Shown: positions 24,894 through 33,230, counted from the stretch's first letter. The stretch: DNA of 64,000 nucleotides from Herbiconiux sp. SALV-R1 (GCF_013113715.1 NZ_CP053344.1:62001-126000); one strand, 5' to 3'. Program-made: numbers and translations. Notes: generated from the sequence alone by a model not told the origin.

Positions 24894-25817
24894 TCAGAGC
24901 TGCAGGGCGAAGGCCTCCTCGAACACGGTGACGGTGAAGTCGCGATCGACCGGCATCGCCCGACCGTCGAGCTCGCGCACGGGCGCGATCAGCCTGCCGC
25001 TCGAGAGCAGCCAGAGCCCGTCGGCGGCCGCGAGCCGGTCGGGTTCGATGAGGGCCTCGGCGGTCTCGAAGCCGAGGCGGCCGAGCGCGTCGAAAACGGC
25101 GGCCTGCGTGGTTCCGGCGAGGATGCCGAGGTCGGTGCGCGGCGTGAGGAAGGTGTCGCCCTCGCGCACGACGACCGTCGACGTGGGGCCCTCGAGCACG
25201 ATGCCGTCGCTCGAGACGAAGATGACATCGTCGGCACCGCGGCGGCCCGCCTCACGGAGGGCGGCCTTGTTCACGGCGTACGACAGGGTCTTCGCGCCCT
25301 GCAGCAGCCACGGGGCGGTCTGCGCGATGTCGTGCCGGTAGCCGCGGTCGAGGGTGACCACGCGGATGCCGTCGCGACGGCTCGACCCGTGGTCGGGGCC
25401 GGTGAGCACCTGCACCCAGCCGCTCGCCGCATCCGCACCCTCGATGCCGCGGCTGTAGAGCAGTTTCACGAGCAGCTCGGGCGCCGGCGTGTGGGCGGCG
25501 ACGCCGGCGCGGGCGGCGGCCTCGAAGGCGGCGAGGTCGGGTGCCGGCAGATCGAGCATCGCCGCCGAGTGCGCGAGCCGCGCCAGGTGCCGCTCGAGCT
25601 CGATGAACCGCCCGTCGAGCACGCCGATCGACTCGAACACCCCGTCGCCCCGCGTCACCGCCAGATCGTCGACCCGGATGCGTGCCTCGGCCTGCGAGAG
25701 CACGGTCGGCGCGGCGGGGGCGGGCGGGGTGCCGTGCGCGGTGGCCGGGGCGGCCGCCCGTTCGAGCACGATCACCAGGTCGTCGCCGTCGCTGCCGGGG
25801 GTGGAACTGGCGGGCAT
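24894..25817 (-). CDS. Aminotransferase class IV (possible KMTB transaminase or ADC lyase-like)
   Basis: A 307-residue PLP enzyme. Class IV marks are RGDGVFESIGVLDGR, GAKTLSYAVNKAALREA with the likely PLP lysine, GADDVIFVSSDG and LEGPTSTVVV in place of the usual SN motif, and GTTQAAVFDAL. The family includes branched-chain aminotransferases, D-amino acid transaminases and aminodeoxychorismate lyase. Branched-chain class IV enzymes can convert ketomethylthiobutyrate to methionine, and its place between the two mtn gene groups makes that role attractive, but it is inference. GAGAGG lies about seven bases before the ATG. Confidence 0.75.
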   Translation of the reverse strand: MPASSTPGSDGDDLVIVLERAAAPATAHGTPPAPAAPTVLSQAEARIRVDDLAVTRGDGVFESIGVLDGRFIELERHLARLAHSAAMLDLPAPDLAAFEAAARAGVAAHTPAPELLVKLLYSRGIEGADAASGWVQVLTGPDHGSSRRDGIRVVTLDRGYRHDIAQTAPWLLQGAKTLSYAVNKAALREAGRRGADDVIFVSSDGIVLEGPTSTVVVREGDTFLTPRTDLGILAGTTQAAVFDALGRLGFETAEALIEPDRLAAADGLWLLSSGRLIAPVRELDGRAMPVDRDFTVTVFEEAFALQL

Positions 25818-25945
25818 GGAAGTCCTCTCGGTGCGGGCGCGGGCTCGTCGCCACCACCAGTCTCGCGCATTCGGCTGGGGGTGCCGGTGTGGCGCTGCCG
25901 CGTCGCTCGTGCCGCTGAGCGCGCGGCGGAGACTGAACGGAGGCC

Positions 25946-26098
25946 GGCGAGGGACTCGGCGGGCTGGCGCGGGCCGCGGGCCCTCAGCCGGCGGCGGCCA
26001 GCGCTTGGAGAGCGGCGAGGGGCTCGGCGGGCCTGCGCGGGCCACGCGCCCTCAGCCCGCAGCAGCCACCGAGCGGAGGGCGGCGAGGGACTCGGCGG
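25946..26098. repeat. 68-bp tandem duplication carrying the 3' end of the second mtnK gene
   Basis: Copies start at 25946, 26014 and 26082 (the last partial and inside the gene), exactly 68 bp apart. The stop codon of the kinase is at 26052-26054 in the middle copy. Read on the minus strand the outer copy still spells a decayed version of the C-terminus (PLAALQALAAAG followed by TGA), so the end of the gene and its stop were duplicated into the spacer. The rest of the 234-bp gap has no other feature I can support. Confidence 0.8.
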
Positions 26099-27350
26099 CG
26101 AGCGCGTCGACCGAGTCGATGCCGTGGCGGGTGAGGGCGAGGTTGCGGGCGGCGTGCAGCACTCCGCGGGCGGCGAGCTCGCGGGCGGCGGGCGCGAGGG
26201 TCTCGATGTCGCTGGCCTTAGCGAAGCCGACGATGCGGCGGATGGCCTTGGCCGCCGCGAACACGGCGGCGTCGTCGCGGATCGAGGCGAGCAGCTGCTC
26301 CAGCACCTCGTCGCCCCACACCCGCGGGTCGAGGCGGGTGGGCCACAGCGCGCGGTACTCCGCCTCGAAGGCCGCCCAGAGCCGCCCGGGAAGGCTCATC
26401 ACGAGCTCGGCCCGCTCGCGCTCGCCCAGCGCCGTCGCCCGCGCCGCCGCCAGGATGAAGTTCGCCCACAACGCCCCGAGGTCGAACCCCGTCGGTCCGA
26501 CGAACCCGAACTCGCTGTCGAACGCCCGCACCGACCGCCCGCTCCCGCGAGCATCCGCACCGTCGCCACCCCGCGCATCCGCACCGCCGTCGTCGCCGCG
26601 CGAGCCGTGCGCGCCGCCCGGCGCGGCCGCGTCCCGTACGAACACCGACCCCGTGTGCAGGTCGCCGTGGATGAGCGACTGCGCCGTCGTCATGAACCGC
26701 AGCTTCGCCAGCCCCATCTCGCGCACGAGCGCCCGGTCGGCCCGCAGCGCCGCCACGTCGGGCTCGTTGCCCGGCAGCACGGCGTTGTGTTCGTGCTCGA
26801 TGTAGGGCTCGGTGAACACGAGGTCTTCGGTGATCTGCGCGAGCTCGGGGTTGATCGCCCGCGCCGCGAGCCGCTTGTGCTCGAGCGGATCGAGCCCGAG
26901 CGGCGACGTCGCGAACGCCGTGCGCGCCACGTAGCGTCCGAGTTCGTCGGCCGCGTAGGCGTGCACGCGCCCCTCGTTGAGCTCGTTGCGCCACACCTGA
27001 TGGTCGGAGAGGTTCTCGATCGCCAGCACGTAGTGCTCGGCGTCGAAGTCGTAGAACGCCGGCACGTGCTCGGGGTCGGCCTCGACGTGGGCGCCGAGCA
27101 CGGTGGCCTCGCGCGCCGAGCGCTCCCGCGTCATGGCCCACGACGGGTCGGTGCGCACGTGCGGCAGCGACTGCTTCAGCACCACCGAGGCCCCGTCGAC
27201 GTCGGTGACGATGAACACCAGGTTGAGGTTGCCGTCGCCCACCTCGCGCACCGAGTCGAGGCGCGACGCGTCGAGGCGCCCGGCCAGCGCGGGCCGCGAC
27301 CCGAGGTAGGCGGCGACGGTGTCGATCGTGAGCTGGGTGAAGTCGGTCAT
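26052..27350 (-). CDS. mtnK: Second MtnK-like kinase, in the ABC importer operon
   Basis: A 432-residue kinase of the same fold as the 20422 gene but clearly different in sequence. Motifs: VGDGNLNLVFIV, VVLKQSLPHV, LAIENLSDH, SLIHGDLHTGSVFV and FDSEFGFVGPTGFDLGALW. Between the last two lies a Gly/Asp/Arg-rich insertion of about 35 residues. It is 98 bp downstream of the ABC permease on the same strand, so the imported sugar is probably its substrate; methylthioribose is the natural guess. GGAG is five to six bases before the ATG. The 3' end is tandemly duplicated. Confidence 0.82.
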   Translation of the reverse strand: MTDFTQLTIDTVAAYLGSRPALAGRLDASRLDSVREVGDGNLNLVFIVTDVDGASVVLKQSLPHVRTDPSWAMTRERSAREATVLGAHVEADPEHVPAFYDFDAEHYVLAIENLSDHQVWRNELNEGRVHAYAADELGRYVARTAFATSPLGLDPLEHKRLAARAINPELAQITEDLVFTEPYIEHEHNAVLPGNEPDVAALRADRALVREMGLAKLRFMTTAQSLIHGDLHTGSVFVRDAAAPGGAHGSRGDDGGADARGGDGADARGSGRSVRAFDSEFGFVGPTGFDLGALWANFILAAARATALGERERAELVMSLPGRLWAAFEAEYRALWPTRLDPRVWGDEVLEQLLASIRDDAAVFAAAKAIRRIVGFAKASDIETLAPAARELAARGVLHAARNLALTRHGIDSVDALAAESLAALRSVAAAG

Positions 27351-27366
27351 CGGGGCTCCAGGGTCG

Positions 27367-27427
27367 GGCGACGGATGCGGTGGGCCGGCCCGGCGACGGA
27401 TGCGCGGGCCGGTACGGCGACGGATGC
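27367..27427. repeat. Three 12-bp repeats upstream of the second mtnK gene
   Basis: GGCGACGGATGC occurs at 27367, 27392 and 27416 (periods 25 and 24 bp) in the 98-bp gap between the permease stop and the kinase start. The flanks are also similar (GGGCCGG), so this is a short tandem array of about 24 bp units. Confidence 0.75.
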
Positions 27428-27448
27428 TCGGACCCGTCGCAGCACAGG

Positions 27449-28498
27449 CTACGACGTCGAGGTGGTCGACCCCGCCGTGACGACGGTGCGGCGGCGCGAG
27501 AAGGTGAAGCTGAACAGCAGGGCGATGAGCAGCACGATGCCCTTGCCGAAGTCCTGCATGTAGTAGGGGAGCCCGAGCATGGTGAAGCCGTTCACCATCA
27601 CCGCGATGAGCACGGCGCCGAGCGCGGTGCCCCAGGCGTTGGGCCGCCCGATGCCGAGCACCGACACCCCCACGAGCGCCACGGCGACGGCGTCGAGCAG
27701 CAGCGAGTTGCCGGCGCTCACGTCGCCCTGGCCGATGCGGGCGGCGAGCAGGAGGCCGGCGATCGAGGCGAGCAGACCGCATCCCATGTAGGCGGCGGTG
27801 CGGTACCACTGCACGCGGATGCCCGCGAGCCTCGCCGCCTCGGCGTTCGCCCCCACGGCGAACAGCGCCCGCCCCCAGCGCGTGCGCTCGAGCAGGAACC
27901 ACAGCAGCACCGTGAGCAGGAGGAACAGCAGCACCGGCACCGGCACCGGCCCGATCGCCCCGCGGTCGAGCCAGAGGAAGTCGGCGGTGAACTTGCCGGG
28001 CGCGGTGGTGCCGTTCGACAGGGTCATCTGCGACGAGATCGACTTGCCGTCGACGATGATGAGCTTGAGGCCGACGATGACGAACATCGTGGTGAGGGTG
28101 GCCAGCAGGTCGGGGATGCGCGCCACCACGATGAGGAAGGCGTTCAGCGCCCCGATGAGCAGCCCGCACACCAGCACCACCGAGACGGCGACGCCGCCGA
28201 CCTGGTTGCCGACGACCATGGTCCAGGCGGCGATCGAGACGGCGAAGCCCGCCGAGGCGCCCACCGAGAGGTCGATGCCGCCGACCGTCATCGCGAGCAT
28301 CACCCCGAGGCCCGCGATCGCCGTCGGCGCGATGAACTTGAGCATGCCGAAGACGTTGTCGACGGTGCGGAAGTTGGGCTCCGTGGCGAGGAAGTAGACC
28401 AGGAGCGCCACCGTCACGGCGACGAAGCCCCACTTCACGATGAAAGCGGAGGTGCGTTCGGCGGCGGAACGGGTGGTGAGGGCGCCGGGGCTAGACAT
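27449..28498 (-). CDS. Ribose-type sugar ABC transporter permease
   Basis: A 349-residue membrane protein with 8-10 segments of the RbsC/BPD_transp_2 family; the motifs GGIDLSVGASAG and RWGRALFAVGANAEAARLAGI are diagnostic. It overlaps the end of the ATPase gene by 8 bp. It forms the channel of a pentose-type importer with the ATPase and lipoprotein upstream. The mtnK-like kinase lies downstream and mtnD is divergent, pointing to methylthioribose or another 5-modified pentose as substrate. Confidence 0.87.
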   Translation of the reverse strand: MSSPGALTTRSAAERTSAFIVKWGFVAVTVALLVYFLATEPNFRTVDNVFGMLKFIAPTAIAGLGVMLAMTVGGIDLSVGASAGFAVSIAAWTMVVGNQVGGVAVSVVLVCGLLIGALNAFLIVVARIPDLLATLTTMFVIVGLKLIIVDGKSISSQMTLSNGTTAPGKFTADFLWLDRGAIGPVPVPVLLFLLLTVLLWFLLERTRWGRALFAVGANAEAARLAGIRVQWYRTAAYMGCGLLASIAGLLLAARIGQGDVSAGNSLLLDAVAVALVGVSVLGIGRPNAWGTALGAVLIAVMVNGFTMLGLPYYMQDFGKGIVLLIALLFSFTFSRRRTVVTAGSTTSTS

Positions 28499-30116
28499 GC
28501 GGCTGCCTTTCGGGATGGCTGTCGGGGTTTTCGTGTCGGGTGGGATGGGCGTCGTGCGCGGCGCCGGAGGCGCGGGCGGTGCCGAGGAAGGCGCCGATGA
28601 CCTCGGAGCGGTCGACCTCGTCGGCGTAGCGGTCGAGCGCGATCTCGCCCGCCACCAGCACCACGATGCGGTCGGCCACCTCGAAGATCTCGTCGACGTC
28701 GCTCGAGAGCACGACGGCGGCGGCGCCCGCCGCGGCGAGGGCTCCCAGCCGGGCGCCGATCTCGCGGCGGGCGGCGATGTCGACACCGCGGAAGGGCTCG
28801 TCGAGCAGGGCGAGCCGCGGTCGCGCCGAGAGCCAGCGCCCCACCACCACCTTCTGCTGGTTGCCGCCCGACAGGTCGTCGATCGAGGCGTCGGGCCCGC
28901 TCGTCACGACACCGAGCTCGTCGATGACGCCCGCGGCGCGCTCGCGCTCCCGCCGACGGCTCACGAGGCCCAGCACGCTCGAGGCGCGCAGGAACGGCAG
29001 CGTCACGTTCTGCTCGAGCGACCATCCCGACAGGATCCCCTGCCGCTGACGGTCTTCGGGCACCAGCACGACTCCGGCGGCGATGGCGTCGCCCGGGCGG
29101 CGCGGCGCGTAAGCCGACCCGCCGAGCTGCAGCGACCCCGACAGCGGGGTGGCGAGCCCGCCGAGCAGTTCGGCGATCTCGGTCTTGCCCGCGCCGATCA
29201 GCCCGAGCACCCCGAGCACCTCACCCGCTTTGATGTCGAGGTCGACGGGCGCCGACTCGGGGATCAGCGTCACCCGATCGAGTCGGGCGACGACCTCCGC
29301 ACCGCGGCTCGTCGCCCCGCGGTCGTGATCGAGCTCGGTGGCGCGGCCGAGCATGTCGTGGAGGATGTCGTGCCAGGCGAACGGCCGCGCCGAGTCGCTC
29401 TGCACCTTCCCGTCGCGCAGCACCACGACGCGATCGGCGAGCGCCTCGATCTCGCCGAAGCGGTGGGAGACGTACACGATCGAGAGGCCCGTCGCCCGCA
29501 GCGCCCTGAGCACCTCGAACAGCCGCTCGGCCTCGGCCGCGGTGAGCGCCGAGGTGGGTTCGTCGAGGATGAGCAGCCGGGGCGTTCCGCGCAAGGCGCG
29601 GGCAAGCACGAGCAGCTGCGCATCGGAGATGGCGAGCCGCGCCGCGTCGTGGTTCAGGATGCTGTCCGACCAGTCGAGCCCGAGGGTCGCCAGGGCGGCC
29701 CTCGCATCGGCGAGCGCGCTGCGCGAGGTGCGGAACGGATGACGCGACGCACGGGCCAGATCGTCGAGGGTGAGGTTCTCGGCCACCGAGAGCCCGGGAA
29801 CGATGCCGTCGGCGACCTTCTGGTGCACGGCCGAGATGCCGAGCTGCCGCGCCTGCACGGGCGAGGAGAGGTGCACGGCCTCGCCGGCGACGCTGATCTG
29901 ACCGGTGTAACGCGAGTTGGCGCCCGAGATCGCCTTGATGAGCGTCGACTTGCCCGCCCCGTTCGCGCCGAGCAGCGCCGTGATCTCGCCCGGCGCGAAT
30001 TCGAGGTCGACGTCGCTCAGCACCAGGTTCGAGCCGTAGGCCACAGACACGCCGACGAGGGACACGACGCCGTCGGCGCCGTGTCCCTCGATCGGTGCGG
30101 GAGACGGGTTCGTCAT
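28491..30116 (-). CDS. Ribose-type sugar ABC transporter ATP-binding protein (tandem ATPase)
   Basis: A 541-residue double ATPase of the RbsA type. Domain 1 has Walker A LLGANGAGKSTL, DAQLLVLARAL in the degenerate signature region and Walker B LLILDEPTSAL; domain 2 has GLIGAGKTE, signature LSGGNQQKVVV and LALLDEPFRGVD. The first signature is degenerate and the second is intact, as usual for this family. The ATG at 30116 overlaps the binding protein stop (ATGA). The C-terminal 25 residues are His/Pro-rich and probably disordered. Confidence 0.9.
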   Translation of the reverse strand: MTNPSPAPIEGHGADGVVSLVGVSVAYGSNLVLSDVDLEFAPGEITALLGANGAGKSTLIKAISGANSRYTGQISVAGEAVHLSSPVQARQLGISAVHQKVADGIVPGLSVAENLTLDDLARASRHPFRTSRSALADARAALATLGLDWSDSILNHDAARLAISDAQLLVLARALRGTPRLLILDEPTSALTAAEAERLFEVLRALRATGLSIVYVSHRFGEIEALADRVVVLRDGKVQSDSARPFAWHDILHDMLGRATELDHDRGATSRGAEVVARLDRVTLIPESAPVDLDIKAGEVLGVLGLIGAGKTEIAELLGGLATPLSGSLQLGGSAYAPRRPGDAIAAGVVLVPEDRQRQGILSGWSLEQNVTLPFLRASSVLGLVSRRRERERAAGVIDELGVVTSGPDASIDDLSGGNQQKVVVGRWLSARPRLALLDEPFRGVDIAARREIGARLGALAAAGAAAVVLSSDVDEIFEVADRIVVLVAGEIALDRYADEVDRSEVIGAFLGTARASGAAHDAHPTRHENPDSHPERQPHV

Positions 30117-31210
30117 TCGGAGACTGCAGGCAGCCAATCGGTGACGAGGGTGTCGGAGAGCTCGAGCGACGGCTCCGCCGCACGCAGCTCGATGACGTTC
30201 GTGACCGAGTTGTCGGCGAGGAACTGCTGCGTGATGGTCTTGGCCGGGAACTGCACGTCGGTCTCGTCGAGCTCGCCGGCGAGGCTCAGCGCCAGGGCGC
30301 GCACGACGCCGGCGCCCACGGCGGCGGGGTCGGTGGCCGAGGTGGCGACCCAGGGGCTGCCGTCGGCGGTCATGACCTCGATGTCGGCGTTCGAGATGTC
30401 GATGCCGTAGACCTTCACCTTGTCTTGCAGGTTGTTCTGGATGACGGCCTGCACCGTGCCCTTGGTGATCTCGTCGTAGGGGGCGAAGATGGCCTGCACG
30501 TCGGGGTTCTGCTTCAGCGCGGCGTCGACGAGCGGGATGTTGTCGGTCGCGGTCGACTCGCTCACCTTGCCGGTCGAGAACACGACGTCGAGGTCGTTGT
30601 CGGCGACGTAGTCGTTCCACACCGCCGCACGACGGTCGAGCGCGGCGAAGCCCTCGGCCGAGACGTAGCCGACCTTCGCGCCCTTGCCGACGTCGGCGAT
30701 GAGCTGGTCGAGCACGCCGGAGGCCATCGACTCGTCGGACTGGCTCGAGGTGATGACACCCTCGGAGTCGGTGAGGGCGAGGTCGTAGACGATGATCGGG
30801 ATGCCCGCCTCGACGGCCTCGGTGACGAGCGGCTGCAGGGTGTCGGTCTGCCCGTGGTCGACGATGATGGCGTCGGGCTTCGAGGCGATGGCCTGCTCGA
30901 GGTCGCTGGCGTGCTTCGCGTTGTCGTTGCGCGCATCCGTCACCTGGAGGTCGATGTTGGCGAACTTCGCCTGAGCCTGGGCGCCGGCACCCCAGGCCTC
31001 GAAGTAGTCGCCGGCGCCGCTCTGGCGCACCAGCGAGACCTTCAGCGGCTCGCCGTCGAAGGGGGCGGGGAGGGCGGCGGAGGCGGTGGGGGCGGCGGCG
31101 GCGGTGCTGCCCGACTCGGTGCTGCTGCTCGACTGCGAGCAGGCGCTGAGACCGAGCACGCTCGCGGCGACGAGCGCGGTGAGAACGACGCCTTTTCGGG
31201 TGATGGCCAT
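30113..31210 (-). CDS. Sugar ABC transporter substrate-binding lipoprotein (RbsB-like)
   Basis: A 365-residue lipoprotein (lipobox LGLSACS) with a periplasmic-binding fold of the RbsB type: KVSLVRQSGAGDYFEAWGAG, DAIIVDHGQTDTLQPLV, VGYVSAEGFAALDRRAAVW and VQAIFAPYDEITKG. Sequence differs from ordinary ribose binders in the ligand loops, fitting a modified sugar. It is the first gene of the leftward operon SBP - ATPase - permease - mtnK. GGAG is six bases before the ATG. An inverted repeat at 31233-31271 lies in its leader or promoter. Confidence 0.87.
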   Translation of the reverse strand: MAITRKGVVLTALVAASVLGLSACSQSSSSTESGSTAAAAPTASAALPAPFDGEPLKVSLVRQSGAGDYFEAWGAGAQAQAKFANIDLQVTDARNDNAKHASDLEQAIASKPDAIIVDHGQTDTLQPLVTEAVEAGIPIIVYDLALTDSEGVITSSQSDESMASGVLDQLIADVGKGAKVGYVSAEGFAALDRRAAVWNDYVADNDLDVVFSTGKVSESTATDNIPLVDAALKQNPDVQAIFAPYDEITKGTVQAVIQNNLQDKVKVYGIDISNADIEVMTADGSPWVATSATDPAAVGAGVVRALALSLAGELDETDVQFPAKTITQQFLADNSVTNVIELRAAEPSLELSDTLVTDWLPAVSE

Positions 31211-31232
31211 GGGAGGCTCCTTGTGATTCGGG

Positions 31233-31271
31233 ATCTGAGTGCGTGGGGCAGAGCTGTGACTGCACTCAGAT
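31233..31271. promoter_or_regulatory. 10-bp inverted repeat upstream of the importer operon
   Basis: ATCTGAGTGC (31233-31242) and GCACTCAGAT (31262-31271) are perfect complements with 19 bases between. It starts 22 bp upstream of the binding protein ATG in the divergent gap with mtnD. It could fold as a leader hairpin or act as two half-sites for a regulator of the salvage genes. Confidence 0.6.
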
Positions 31272-31359
31272 TCAAGCCGCTCTGCGTGGCGGGGAACGAA
31301 TCGTGTTTCCCTCTGTTACTTTCCGGGGCTCTCGGAGGGGCTGTGGAGAAGTGGAGGTC

Positions 31360-31365
31360 TAGCAT
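31360..31365 (+). promoter_or_regulatory. -10 box TAGCAT of mtnD, leaderless type
   Basis: TAGCAT ends six bases before the mtnD ATG at 31372. The GGAGG in the gap is only one base from the ATG, too close for normal use, so a leaderless message is likely. Confidence 0.5.
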
Positions 31366-31371
31366 GGAGGC

Positions 31372-31947
31372 ATGACCCTGCTGACCGTGTGGAACGACAA
31401 CGACCCCTCGACTCCCGTGCTCCAGACCCGCGATTTCGACACGATCCGCGAGGTGCTCGCCGGGCTGAACGCACGGTTCAGCCGCTGGGAGCTCAAGGAA
31501 CTCACGCCCGAGGCCACGCAGGAGGAGGTGCTCGCGAAGTACCGCGACGAGATCGACGCGGTGAACGCCGAGCACGGCTATACGCTCGTCGACGTCGTCA
31601 CGCTCACCCGCGCCGACACAGACGAGTACCGTGAGCAGGCCGAGGTCGCGCGCAGCAAGTTCCTCAACGAGCACCGTCACGACGACGACGAAGACCGCTT
31701 CTTCGCCCGCGGCTCCGGCGTGTTCTACCTGCACGCCGACGGCAAGGTGCACGCCGTGTTCTGCGAGGCCGGCGACCTGCTCTCCGTGCCGAAAGACACC
31801 ACCCACTGGTTCGACATGGGCACCACACCCGACTACGTCTCGGTGCGCTTCTTCCACGACGACGACGGCTGGGTCGGCCACTTCACCGGCAGCGACGTCG
31901 CCGCGCAGTTCGCCACCTACGACGAACTCGCCTCCGTCTCGGCCTGA
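31372..31947 (+). CDS. mtnD: Acireductone dioxygenase
   Basis: A 191-residue cupin enzyme. The metal site HRHDDDE (His-x-His-x3-Glu) and the later His in PKDTTHWFDMG are the family ligands, and RFFARGSGVFYLH is the typical strand between them. It cleaves acireductone to the keto-acid precursor of methionine and formate (iron form) or to an off-pathway product (nickel form). It is divergent from the ABC importer operon across 161 bp, and about 8 kb from mtnABC, which strengthens the case for one salvage regulon. Confidence 0.92.
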   Translation: MTLLTVWNDNDPSTPVLQTRDFDTIREVLAGLNARFSRWELKELTPEATQEEVLAKYRDEIDAVNAEHGYTLVDVVTLTRADTDEYREQAEVARSKFLNEHRHDDDEDRFFARGSGVFYLHADGKVHAVFCEAGDLLSVPKDTTHWFDMGTTPDYVSVRFFHDDDGWVGHFTGSDVAAQFATYDELASVSA

Positions 31948-31983
31948 CGGGCTCCGGCCGGCCATCGGCCGCCGCACCGAGCC

Positions 31984-33105
31984 TCACCCCAGGGTCGCGC
32001 CGAAGAGGAGCCCCAAGAGGTAGGTGACCGCTGCCGCGCCGAAGCCGATGGCGAGCTGGCGGAGGGCGCGGCGCAGCGGCGGGCCGCCCGAGAGCAGCCC
32101 GACGACAGCGCCGGTGGCCAGCAGCGCCAGGCCGACGAGGGCGGCGGCGATCGCGACGGCGACGAGTCCGCTGAGGCCGAAGAGGTAGGGCAGCACCGGG
32201 ATGATCGCCCCCGACGCGAAGAAGCAGAACGACGAGAGGGCGGCCTGCCAGGCCGTGCCGATCTCTTCGTGGTCGTCGGCGGTGCCGTCGCGCGCATCCG
32301 TCGACTCGATCTGGGGTGCGGTGATGCCGGCGTCGCCGACGCGCTGGATGCGGATGGCCGAGGTCGTGGTGGTGAGGCCCCCGAAGACGTCGGCGGCCTT
32401 GGCCTCGGCATCGGCCTCGCTCATGCCGCGGGCCCGGTAGACCAGCGCGAGCTCGTTGGCGTCGACGTCGAGGCGGGGCACGGCGGTGTGGGCGTCGGGG
32501 TCGGGGGTCGAGGCGGCGAGCAGCTCCCGCTGCGAGCGCACCGACACGAACTCGCCCGCTCCCATCGAGAGGGCGCCGGCGAGCAGGCCCGCGATGCCGC
32601 TGGCGAGCACCACCGACTGCGAGACCCCGGTGGCGCTCATGCCGAGCACGAGGGCGAGGTTCGAGACGAGCCCGTCGTTGGCGCCGAAGACGGCGGCCCG
32701 GAAGGTGCCCGAGAGGCGGCTGCGGCCGCGGGCGGCGAGACTGCGCACCACCTCGCCGTGGATGCGCTCGTCGGCGGCCATGGCGGGGGTGGCGTCGGCG
32801 TCGCCCTCGTAGGGGGAGCGGGCCTCGGCGCGCTGCATGAGGGCGAGCACGAAGACCGATCCGAAGCGCTTCGCGAGCACGCCGAGGGCTCGGGAGCGGA
32901 GGTCGGCCTTGCGGGGCTTGCCGATGTCGTCGCCGAGCAGCTCGATCCAGTGGTTCTGGTGGCGCACCTCGGCCTCGGCGAGCCCTTCGAGGATCTCGCG
33001 CTCGGCGCCTGAGCGCCGCTGCGCGAGCTCGCGGTACACCTTCGCCTCGGCCCGTTCGTCGGCGAGGTACTGCCGCCACCGTCTCAGCTCCGCCGAAGTA
33101 GCCAT
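31984..33105 (-). CDS. VIT1/CCC1 family transporter with rubrerythrin-like domain
   Basis: A 373-residue protein. Residues 1-140 form a rubrerythrin/ferritin-like helix bundle (LADERAEAKVYRELAQRR, EGLAEAEVRHQNHW) with Glu and His iron ligands; residues 145-373 are a five-helix VIT1 transporter (FGANDGLVSNLALVLGM, SMGAGEFVSVRSQREL). These fusions export Fe or Mn from the cytoplasm. GGAGG is nine bases before the ATG. A large double-palindrome region lies 54 bp upstream and may control it. Confidence 0.88.
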   Translation of the reverse strand: MATSAELRRWRQYLADERAEAKVYRELAQRRSGAEREILEGLAEAEVRHQNHWIELLGDDIGKPRKADLRSRALGVLAKRFGSVFVLALMQRAEARSPYEGDADATPAMAADERIHGEVVRSLAARGRSRLSGTFRAAVFGANDGLVSNLALVLGMSATGVSQSVVLASGIAGLLAGALSMGAGEFVSVRSQRELLAASTPDPDAHTAVPRLDVDANELALVYRARGMSEADAEAKAADVFGGLTTTTSAIRIQRVGDAGITAPQIESTDARDGTADDHEEIGTAWQAALSSFCFFASGAIIPVLPYLFGLSGLVAVAIAAALVGLALLATGAVVGLLSGGPPLRRALRQLAIGFGAAAVTYLLGLLFGATLG

Positions 33106-33158
33106 GCGTCAATCCTCCCACCCTCGGGTGCGGGCTCGTCCCTCGACCTTGCTGCACG

Positions 33159-33214
33159 TTCTTACGGACAAAGTCCGTGATAACCGAGTTCTTCACGGAC
33201 TTTGTCCGTAAGAA
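33159..33214. promoter_or_regulatory. 22-bp perfect inverted repeat made of two operator-like dyads
   Basis: Arms 33159-33180 and 33193-33214 are exact complements with a 12-base loop. Each arm itself contains the 15-bp dyad ACGGACAAAGTCCGT, or its complement, so two identical binding sites face each other. This form is typical of TetR-family operators. It is 54 bp upstream of the VIT gene and just after the end of the monooxygenase gene; it could also form a strong hairpin that ends transcription from upstream. Confidence 0.7.
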
Positions 33215-33230
33215 ATGTGGCGGGAGCCGA

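Noticed and set aside
28491-31265. A 924-residue open frame through the importer ATPase
   Set aside because: The first 383 residues are a shadow of the binding protein gene; the ATPase starts at 30116 with an ATGA overlap.
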